Shown piece after piece: positions 1 through 5,188 of a stretch of 5,188 bases of DNA. The stretch spans positions 1 through 5,188 of the forward strand of contig JAPUIL010000624.1 of the NCBI GenBank assembly GCA_027297085.1, given 5' to 3'. The stretch comes from Verrucomicrobiota bacterium (GTDB taxonomy: Bacteria > Verrucomicrobiota > Verrucomicrobiia > Opitutales > UBA2995). The stretch's first letter is position 1. Every line of letters starts with the position of its first letter. A program made the position numbers and the translations under genes. Below the pieces are notes generated by a model, which ran no database searches, was not told the origin of the DNA, and saw only the letters and a list, made by a program, of their open reading frames with translations.

Positions 1-2183
1 TTAATCCAACCCTGGTTGAAGGAGACAAACAGATCGTTGCCCGGCTTCAAGGTCCAGCGCAGGCGGCTTTGCCAGCCAAGGTTGCGGGAACGGTTGTCGT
101 ACTGGATCAGGTTGGAAAAGGTCAGGCGAGGGGACACGGAGAAATTGAGGGTCGAGGTAATTACCCGCGCTGAGAAATTTCCTTCCGGCAGGTTGGCCAA
201 GGTCTGGCTTAAATCGGTGGTAAAGGTAAACCACGGAGGTAATTTAAAGGTAATCCGACCCCTGATTCGTTCAGCGGAGCCAGACCAGAAATCACCCCAG
301 GTTACGCTGATAAATCCAGATACGCGCCGTTTTCGAGCAGTACCAATCGATATACTATGTCTATCCATCTTATAGTGACCCACCGGAAGCACCACACCGG
401 GAGAAATCTCGAAGGGTTCGAACAGGCGCTCCTCACTGCCTGTATAGTCAACAAAGGAATGGATAGCATCCCCCGAATTAAAGTGCCAGTGCAGCCAGTT
501 GATATCCAGTTCCGAGCTTTCCAGCAAACCGTTGTCCAGTCGTTCAAAGCGGGTGTAAAACACACCATGCCGCATCTCTTCGAGGTTTAGGAAGTTTTTG
601 GGGCGCGGGTTATAATTTCCACCTACACGATACATGCGGACGTTGTTTCTCTGCACAAAACCTACTCCGGGATCAAAGTTCTTTTGAATTTCCCTGAACA
701 CCACCATACCATCCCAGATTCCGTTGGGGTAGCGCGCCGCAACACCGTAGGACATATCGTCTTTAGAAACACCCTCATTCTCAGTTTTGAGGCCGTAGGC
801 ATTGATAAAAAAGTTACGTGGGTGGCCCAGAAACTGCGAGGTAGATAAAGTGATATCCGCTCCGTAGGTCCTGCTGGACTCCCCGGGAGCCGGATCGCCG
901 GATGTGAAAATACCGCCCACGTAAGATTGCTCCCAGAAATTCTGCTTTACGCGTCCCACAAAGAAGTTTTTTCCTTCCACAAAAGCAGTATCCCCCGTCC
1001 TGACACCGAGAAAACCGATTTCGGTCGAACCCACTTTTCCGGTCAATTTGGCACCCACATCAATCGGGACTTCCTGGCCATCAAATAACCCGATGCGCCG
1101 ACTGACAAAGGGAAACACGTCGGCTCCGGCGTCAGGTGAGCCAGGTGGAGGATCCGGTCCCACACTGGCGAAACTAAAGACGCCCACATCTTCCAGAAAG
1201 AAGGAGCGTTTTTCCGGAAAAAAGAGAGAAAAACGGTCGAGGTTAATCTGCCTTGCATCTACCTCTGTCTCGGCGAAATCCGTATTAATGGTGCCGGTCA
1301 GCTTCAGGCTGGGAGTAATATTGTAGAAAATGTCGAGACCCGGCTCGAAATCAAAGTCGCTGTCTCCCGTTTCCTTCGTGTGTAGCCAGCTCGTAGCCAC
1401 AAAGGGTCGTATATCGAGCCCGATGCCCTGATGGAGGTTTTTCATGTTAGCTAATTCTCCAGCTTCGGAAACCTTTAAAAATGTACTTTCCAAGCTGGCG
1501 CCCGCCCAAACAGATTCCTCAAGCTTACGGTAGATGCTGCGAATGATGTTGAATCCCCAGATCTCCTGGCCTTCCGGAAAATTGAGACTCTTGAAAGGAA
1601 TGGCAAACTCGGCTGTCCATCCCTGATCAGTGCGCTTAGTCTGCACATCCCATATGGCATCCCAGTCTGTATTCAGTTCCTGATCACCAAAGGCTAAGCC
1701 ATCGAGAAGCGCACCCGCCGGATTGGTGGCGAAGTAAAAAGCATTGCGCTGGTCTCGAAAGGTATCGAGTAGAATCGCCACACGATCCTCGGAACGAAGC
1801 GACGGGTCCCTTTCCATGGTCGTACCGATCATTTTATCCGGTTCCGAATCGTAGGCCACGACCCCCACGTAAAGATTGTCTGCATCGCGCAGGATCGTAA
1901 TCTCGGTCTTTTCAGACACCGGTTGTCCCGTATCGGGTTCCCTTTGAATCAAGTCACCAATCTTCGGAGCTGTTCTCCAAATCGGTTCATCGAGTACGCC
2001 GTCGATAGTTAATTTTTCGGTCGTTTCTGTCACTGCTACCGTTCGGACCCCGGCTTGCCCGCTTGTTGGCGATTCGTAAGTCGCGGCAAAAAGCTGCGTA
2101 GACAGGCATACCCACAAAGTGACCAAGACAAGCCTAATGAAACAAGGCAGAGAACGGGGAAATTCGGAGCAGAAAAGGATCAC
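1..2183 (-). CDS. CBM9-like / DUF5916 outer-membrane beta-barrel protein, downstream tandem copy (3' end cut by window edge)
   Basis: The reading frame from GTG at 2183-2181 is open for 727 full codons and leaves the window still open; by comparison with the neighbouring paralogue about 27 residues, including the terminal strand, are missing. Residues 1-33 look like a signal peptide: arginines at 10 and 17, a hydrophobic stretch LVLVTLWVCL, and a likely cut after LFA. Residues about 46-230 form a CBM9-like domain (IDGVLDEPIW, DADNLYVGV, AYDSEPDK, DQGWTAEFAIPFKSL). From about 250 to the edge is a DUF5916-type barrel, shown by INTDFAETEVDARQINLDRF, LFFPEKRSFFLEDVGVF, SRRIG and, near the end, SPRLTFSNLIQYDNRS and LRWTLKPGNDLF. 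The start is chosen because GTG and the preceding bases match the paralogue. No frameshift or internal stop was found on full manual translation, so it appears intact. The family is usually annotated as carbohydrate-binding family 9 domain protein; substrate and transport role are unknown. The family call is strong, the function is not. Confidence 0.9.
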   Translation of the reverse strand, partial: MILFCSEFPRSLPCFIRLVLVTLWVCLSTQLFAATYESPTSGQAGVRTVAVTETTEKLTIDGVLDEPIWRTAPKIGDLIQREPDTGQPVSEKTEITILRDADNLYVGVVAYDSEPDKMIGTTMERDPSLRSEDRVAILLDTFRDQRNAFYFATNPAGALLDGLAFGDQELNTDWDAIWDVQTKRTDQGWTAEFAIPFKSLNFPEGQEIWGFNIIRSIYRKLEESVWAGASLESTFLKVSEAGELANMKNLHQGIGLDIRPFVATSWLHTKETGDSDFDFEPGLDIFYNITPSLKLTGTINTDFAETEVDARQINLDRFSLFFPEKRSFFLEDVGVFSFASVGPDPPPGSPDAGADVFPFVSRRIGLFDGQEVPIDVGAKLTGKVGSTEIGFLGVRTGDTAFVEGKNFFVGRVKQNFWEQSYVGGIFTSGDPAPGESSRTYGADITLSTSQFLGHPRNFFINAYGLKTENEGVSKDDMSYGVAARYPNGIWDGMVVFREIQKNFDPGVGFVQRNNVRMYRVGGNYNPRPKNFLNLEEMRHGVFYTRFERLDNGLLESSELDINWLHWHFNSGDAIHSFVDYTGSEERLFEPFEISPGVVLPVGHYKMDRHSISIGTARKRRVSGFISVTWGDFWSGSAERIRGRITFKLPPWFTFTTDLSQTLANLPEGNFSARVITSTLNFSVSPRLTFSNLIQYDNRSRNLGWQSRLRWTLKPGNDLFVSFNQGWI

Positions 2184-2201
2184 AGCAATAGGGTATCCTG
2201 T

Positions 2202-2231
2202 AATATGTATTAAAGATTCACGCTTTGTAAA
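2202..2231 (-). promoter_or_regulatory. Promoter-like pair upstream of the partial paralogue
   Basis: Minus-strand TTTACA (2231-2226) and CATATT (2207-2202, 4 of 6 to the -10 consensus) are separated by 18 nt, the same spacing as in front of the other copy. The surrounding leader was carried along in the duplication, which suggests each gene has its own promoter rather than depending only on read-through. AGGA at 2199-2196, 12 nt before GTG, is the only visible ribosome-site candidate and is weak. Confidence 0.33.
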
Positions 2232-2281
2232 AGTAATAACCTGGCAGTAGTATTTGTTTAAAGACACGAAAAGACGAGGGT

Positions 2282-2350
2282 GCGCACGTCTGTGCGTAAC
2301 CGAGACAAGAGCGAGAAACACTCGGCATGCCGGCTCACCGCGTCGAGCCG
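2282..2350. repeat. Cluster of short hairpins
   Basis: Adjacent inverted repeats are packed here: CGCAC 2283-2287 with GTGCG 2292-2296 (4-nt loop), CCGAG 2300-2304 with CTCGG 2321-2325, the 8-bp palindrome GGCATGCC at 2324-2331, and CGGCTC 2331-2336 with GAGCCG 2345-2350 (8-nt loop). The local base composition is more GC-rich than the flanking promoter leader. Such density suggests a structured intergenic repeat unit, but its family is not recognised. Confidence 0.4.
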
Positions 2351-2416
2351 TAGCTCCCAGCGAAGGCTGAAGGATGGATGCATCTCAAATACCGAGAATG
2401 ATAAATACTACATATT

Positions 2417-2488
2417 TGTAGGAGGGGCTTTATGCCCCGATCGTTCCGAGGCCGTACGATGAAATCGGGGCATAAAGCCCCTCCTACA
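2417..2488. repeat. REPIN-like doublet: two inverted GTAG-type REP sequences
   Basis: A 24-bp unit begins with GTAG at 2418, has a GGGGC/GCCCC stem (2424-2428, 2434-2438) around a TTTAT loop, and ends in GAT at 2441. An exact inverted copy occupies 2464-2487; one more base each side also pairs, giving 25 bp perfect arms with a 22-bp spacer. A GTAG head, a short palindrome and paired inverted orientation are the marks of bacterial REP/REPIN elements, which are spread by RAYT (REP-associated tyrosine transposase) proteins of the IS200/IS605-like Y1 class. No such enzyme is in the window. As RNA the whole unit would fold into one long stem that could block exonucleases or weaken transcription downstream of the complete gene. 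Confidence 0.75.
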
Positions 2489-2550
2489 GCTATGAAGAAC
2501 CTACGGTTTTCAAACTTTCCCTTCAGTCACCCACCCCGATACAACAGTCT

Positions 2551-2572
2551 TCGCCCACTCAGGTGGGCTACG
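2551..2572 (-). repeat. Second GTAG-headed hairpin, a different REP-like sequence
   Basis: On the minus strand GTAG (2571-2568) leads into a GCCCAC/GTGGGC stem (2568-2563 with 2558-2553) with a CTGA loop. Head and layout resemble a single REP, but the stem sequence differs from the doublet 60 bp away, so it would belong to another subfamily. It lies 77-98 nt beyond the stop of the complete gene and lacks a following T-run, so it is not a standard intrinsic terminator. Confidence 0.4.
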
Positions 2573-2648
2573 CCGTTCGAGAGCGTCGCAGGATAACAAG
2601 TTTAATAACCTTAAGCTACTGATGCATCCATCCGGTCAGGACCTCAGG

Positions 2649-4919
2649 CTAAAAGCGAAAGGTATACTGAAACTTGGTAGCAATCTTAGTATCCTGGGGG
2701 ATAAATCGGAGGGTGCTGTTAGGAGTATCATTAATCCAACTCTGGTTGAACGACAGAAATAGGTCATTGCCCGGCTTTAAGGTCCAGCGCATGCGGCTCT
2801 GCCAGCCAAGGTTGCGTGAGCGGTTGTCGTATTGTGCCAAGTTGGAAAAGGTTAAACGTGGAGAGATAGCAAAATCTATGGAGGAGGAGATGACTCGGGC
2901 GGTAAAATCGCCCTGAGGTAGATGGGCGAAGGTTTGCCTAATTTCGGTTTCCCATGTAAACCAGGGAGGCATTTTATAAGTGAGCCGGGCACTAATTTCT
3001 TCGGCAGACCCGGACCAGAAATCTCCCCAGGTTACTCTTATCGAAGTGACTAGACGACGTTTTCGTGCGGTACCAAACGATATCTTATACCGATCGGTTG
3101 TGTATTTACCAACGGGCAGCACAACTCCTGGAGAAATCTCAAAGGGCTCAAAGAGGCGTTCAACACCACCGAAGTAATCAAAGAAAGAATGAATGCCATC
3201 TCCGGAGTTAAAGTGCCAATCAAGCCAACTGATATACAATTCCGAGCTCTCCAACTGGCCGTGTTCCAGGTTGTCAAAGCGGGTGTAAAACACATCGTGC
3301 AGCATCTGTTCGAGATCGAAAAAGTCATTAGGTCGCGGATTGTAAGTTCCACCGACTCGGTACATGCGCACATTATTTCTTTGAGCAAATCCCAGACTGG
3401 GATCGAAGTTCTTTTGTATTTCTCGAAACACCAGCATTCCTTCCCATATCTCATTTGGGTAATTGGCCGAAAATCCAAAAGACATGTCATCTCCTGATAC
3501 GCCTTCATTCTCACTTTTCAGTCCGTAGGCATTGAATATGAAGTTACTATGGGTGCCAAGAAACTCAGAGGTGGCCAATCGGACGTCCGCGCCATAGGTC
3601 TTGCTGGAAAGCCCGGGAGCAGGATTGCCGTGAGTTATTATACCGCCTACATAGGACTGCTCAAACAGATCCTGCTTAAACCGCCCGACAAAAAAATTCT
3701 TTCCTTCAACAAAAGAGGTATCACCGGTCCGAACACCGAGGAAGCCGATATCCATCGAACCCACTTTGCCGGTTAGCTTGGCCCCAATTTCAAGAGGCAC
3801 TTCCTGACCATCCAGTAAACCAATACGTCGACTGAAGAATGGAAAGATGTCGGCCTCTCCCGCCCCCGGTCCGCCTCGAGGAGGATCAGGACCAGCACTG
3901 GCGAAGTTGAAGACTCCGACATCTTCCAGAAAGAAAGATCTCTTTTCCGGAAAAAACAGCGAAAAGCGAGTGAGGTTGACCACGCGTTCATCCACCTCCG
4001 TTTCGCCGAAGTCAGTGTTGATCGTACCGGTTAATTTAAGACTCGGTGTAATATTATAAAACACATCGAGACCCGGCTCAAATTCGAAGTCGTCGCTTCC
4101 CGTAGCCTTGTTGTGCAACCAGCTAGAGGCAACAAATGGACGCACATCCAGACCAATGCCCTGGTTGAGTCCTTTCATATTGCTGATCTCACCCGCTTCG
4201 GAGACTTGAAGTATCAGAGTTTCCAAACGGGGACTGGACCAGAAGTCTTCTTCCAATTTTCGATAGATTTTCCGGCTAATATTAAACCCCCATACATCCT
4301 GATTCTCAGGAAAAGTGAGGCTCTTAAAAGGTATAGCGATCTCCGCGACCCACCCTTGATCGGTGCGTTGGGTCCGCACATCCCAAATGGCATTCCAATC
4401 GAGATTCAGCAGATTGGTTCCATATACCAATCCGTCGACAAAGGATCCCGCCGGGGTGGTCGCAAAGTAATACCCGTTTCGCTTGTCACGAAATGTATCG
4501 AGCACAATTTCCAGACTATCCTCGGAGCGAAGCGCGATATCGCGAGCCATATTGGTGCCGATTATTTTGTCCGGTTCTGAATCATAGGCGATCACTCCTA
4601 TGTAAAGGTTATCTGCATCGTGCAGGAGAATGGCCTCAGTTCTTTCAGAGGGTGGTTGCCCGGTATCTGGTTGCTTCTGAATCAAATCACCAATCTTCGG
4701 CGCAGTTTTCCAAATAGATTCATCCAATACACCATCGATGACTATCCTCTCGGTCGTAACGGTCACTTCCACGGTTCTTACTTCTGTGTCCGCGTTGCCT
4801 GATGACTCGTAAGAAGTAGCAAACACATTCGGAACAAACAGACCTGCCCACAGAATGCCCGAGACAAGCCTAATGTCACAAGGCAGAGAACGGGGTAATT
4901 CAGGGCAGAAAAGGATCAC
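2649..4919 (-). CDS. CBM9-like / DUF5916 outer-membrane beta-barrel protein, complete upstream tandem copy
   Basis: This is a complete 756-codon gene, GTG start and TAG stop, within the usual 700-900 residue range of the family. Residues 1-34 resemble a Sec signal peptide (R10, R17, hydrophobic GILWAGLFV, likely cut after NVFA); no lipobox is seen. Residues about 47-230 are CBM9-like (IDGVLDESIW, DADNLYIGVIAYDSEPDK, RSEDSLEIVLDTFRD, QGWVAEIAIPFKSL). Residues about 254-756 match the DUF5916 barrel pattern: NTDFGETEVDERVVNLTRF at 301-319, LFFPEKRSFFLE at 321-332, FFSRRIG at 361-367, and SPRLTFSNLAQYDNRS at 686-701. The protein ends in alternating aromatic residues, QYTFRF, with a terminal Phe typical of substrates of the BAM assembly machinery. 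A Gly/Pro-rich stretch at 343-355 is probably a loop. From family knowledge it should sit in the outer membrane with the N-terminal domain periplasmic or surface-exposed; ligand and role are unproven. It precedes its paralogue by 465 bp in the same direction. The GTG is conserved, but a weak AGGA lies 12 nt away, so the start is only moderately certain. Confidence 0.93.
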   Translation of the reverse strand: MILFCPELPRSLPCDIRLVSGILWAGLFVPNVFATSYESSGNADTEVRTVEVTVTTERIVIDGVLDESIWKTAPKIGDLIQKQPDTGQPPSERTEAILLHDADNLYIGVIAYDSEPDKIIGTNMARDIALRSEDSLEIVLDTFRDKRNGYYFATTPAGSFVDGLVYGTNLLNLDWNAIWDVRTQRTDQGWVAEIAIPFKSLTFPENQDVWGFNISRKIYRKLEEDFWSSPRLETLILQVSEAGEISNMKGLNQGIGLDVRPFVASSWLHNKATGSDDFEFEPGLDVFYNITPSLKLTGTINTDFGETEVDERVVNLTRFSLFFPEKRSFFLEDVGVFNFASAGPDPPRGGPGAGEADIFPFFSRRIGLLDGQEVPLEIGAKLTGKVGSMDIGFLGVRTGDTSFVEGKNFFVGRFKQDLFEQSYVGGIITHGNPAPGLSSKTYGADVRLATSEFLGTHSNFIFNAYGLKSENEGVSGDDMSFGFSANYPNEIWEGMLVFREIQKNFDPSLGFAQRNNVRMYRVGGTYNPRPNDFFDLEQMLHDVFYTRFDNLEHGQLESSELYISWLDWHFNSGDGIHSFFDYFGGVERLFEPFEISPGVVLPVGKYTTDRYKISFGTARKRRLVTSIRVTWGDFWSGSAEEISARLTYKMPPWFTWETEIRQTFAHLPQGDFTARVISSSIDFAISPRLTFSNLAQYDNRSRNLGWQSRMRWTLKPGNDLFLSFNQSWINDTPNSTLRFIPQDTKIATKFQYTFRF

Positions 4920-4937
4920 AGCTTCAGGATGTCCTGT

Positions 4938-4967
4938 AATAAGTAGTTAAGATTCACCCCTTGTAAA
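4938..4967 (-). promoter_or_regulatory. Promoter-like pair upstream of the complete paralogue
   Basis: Reading the minus strand, TTTACA (4967-4962, 5 of 6 to the sigma-70 -35 consensus) is followed 18 nt later by CTTATT (4943-4938, only 3 of 6 to the -10). The arrangement sits at identical distance in front of the other paralogue, and the 54-nt leader 4920-4973 is about 81% identical without gaps to 2184-2237. It would give a very short 5' leader. The nearest ribosome-site candidate, AGGA at 4935-4932, is 12 nt from GTG and lies in a small palindrome, CAGGACATCCTG. Conservation is the main support; the -10 match is poor. Confidence 0.3.
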
Positions 4968-5065
4968 AGTAATTACTGTGCAGAAAGGTTTTTTAGGGAA
5001 GAGTTACTTGAGGAGCAAAAAGGGAACTGGCCGAGATTAAGAGATAAAAGGCGACGGGTGTAAAT

Positions 5066-5081
5066 GGCACTAAGGCACTAA
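5066..5081. repeat. Two tandem copies of GGCACTAA
   Basis: GGCACTAA occurs twice without spacing, followed by one more G of a third unit. Short tandem words of this kind (repeated GGCAC-like units) are familiar in intergenic DNA of several environmental bacteria. Two copies alone are weak support, and a binding site for a regulator of the downstream gene is also possible. Confidence 0.4.
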
Positions 5082-5106
5082 GTTAAGCAGTTTATTGATA
5101 AATTAT

Positions 5107-5125
5107 CGACGCAAGACCGGCGTCG
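5107..5125 (-). terminator. Hairpin followed by an AT-rich tract, possible end of a gene beyond the right edge
   Basis: CGACGC (5107-5112) and GCGTCG (5120-5125) form a perfect 6-bp stem with a 7-nt loop. Read on the minus strand it is followed by ATAATTTATC, AT-rich but not a true T-run, so termination would be weak. It lies about 190 bp before the complete gene's GTG and would serve a minus-strand gene outside the window. It could equally be another intergenic palindrome. Confidence 0.22.
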
Positions 5126-5188
5126 GGGTCATTCCTTGCAATCGCCGTGCCTAGCCATAGCCTTTCAAGGCGACGGCTGGTGCATGCC

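Larger units (their letters stand above)
2372..2633. repeat. 262-bp segment bounded by a perfect 13-bp inverted repeat; possible MITE-like unit
   Basis: GGATGGATGCATC at 2372-2384 is exactly inverted at 2621-2633. Outside the arms a short CTGA motif follows in both (offset by one base), so the repeat may continue imperfectly. The segment contains a REP doublet and a second hairpin, and no coding sequence. No target-site duplication is visible at the ends and no transposase is nearby, so the mobile-element reading is only a hypothesis. Confidence 0.3.
2184..2648. other. 465-bp intergenic region between the two paralogues, filled with short palindromes
   Basis: No convincing gene is present on either strand. 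In plus-strand order it holds the homologous promoter leader of the partial gene (2184-2237), a series of small hairpins (2282-2350), one arm of a 13-bp inverted repeat (2372-2384), a REP doublet (2417-2488), a GTAG hairpin (2551-2572) and the other arm (2621-2633), which begins 15 bp beyond the TAG of the complete gene. No hairpin followed by a T-run in the direction of transcription was found, so there is no clear intrinsic terminator between the genes. Confidence 0.7.

Noticed and set aside
1..234. 77-residue minus-strand open frame ending at the left edge
   Set aside because: It is out of frame with the partial paralogue, whose true frame reads through this stretch with close matches to the other copy.
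1..2183. Possibility that the downstream copy is a pseudogene
   Set aside because: Manual translation found one open frame with all key motifs and only one-residue length differences; it merely lacks its end because the window stops.
2280..2462. 60-residue plus-strand open frame in the intergenic gap
   Set aside because: It is built from the hairpin cluster and one REP arm, has no ribosome site and no conserved content.
2417..2488. REP doublet as intrinsic terminator or CRISPR repeat pair
   Set aside because: No T-run follows in the direction of transcription, and there are only two units in inverted rather than direct orientation with a single spacer.
3050..3514. 154-residue minus-strand open frame overlapping the complete gene
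   Set aside because: It is the same region read in a shifted frame; the composition is rich in Cys, Trp and Met with no motif, while the main frame continues unbroken through it.
4113..4580. 155-residue open frame on the plus strand
   Set aside because: It lies antisense inside the complete CBM9-DUF5916 gene, has no recognisable domain, and the minus-strand frame has clear family motifs throughout; it is a mirror of the real coding frame.
5048..5176. 10-bp direct repeat AAGGCGACGG at 5048-5057 and 5167-5176
   Set aside because: Short, two copies, no associated element; could be chance or scraps of GC-rich intergenic repeats.

Overview
The window is dominated by two long genes on the minus strand, read right to left. 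They are tandem paralogues of one Gram-negative surface protein type: signal peptide, periplasmic family-9 carbohydrate-binding-like (CBM9) domain, then a DUF5916-type outer-membrane beta-barrel. The upstream copy (2649-4919) is complete at 756 codons. The downstream copy (1-2183) starts at the matching GTG, stays open for 727 full codons, and runs off the left edge about 27 residues before its expected end. The two proteins look about 70% identical over the mature region by eye and differ by two single-residue indels up to the edge.

Layout in transcription order: 5188-4920 is a non-coding leader with a 2x8-bp tandem repeat, a hairpin that may end an unseen upstream gene, and a promoter-like pair. 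Next comes the complete gene (4919-2649). Then a 465-bp gap (2648-2184) is crowded with small palindromes: a 13-bp inverted repeat pair enclosing a perfect GTAG-type REP doublet (REPIN-like) and a second GTAG hairpin, then more short hairpins, then a promoter-like leader homologous to the first. Last is the second paralogue (2183-1). The duplication therefore carried its own upstream leader, so each copy probably has its own promoter; repeats occupy the junction.

The organism is a Gram-negative bacterium of mid GC content. CBM9-DUF5916 proteins are common in Bacteroidota, Acidobacteriota, Gemmatimonadota, Verrucomicrobiota and marine Gammaproteobacteria. The intergenic repeat style reminds me of Verrucomicrobiota (Opitutales-like) genomes, but this is a weak impression, not a demonstrated assignment. 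No RNA gene, CRISPR array, transposase or defence system is visible.

The least ordinary points are the REPIN-like doublet inside a larger inverted repeat, and a 57-nt block at the 5' end of both genes in which the paralogues have no synonymous substitutions although the rest of the genes has many. That block suggests selection or gene conversion at the nucleotide level, or a mis-called start.
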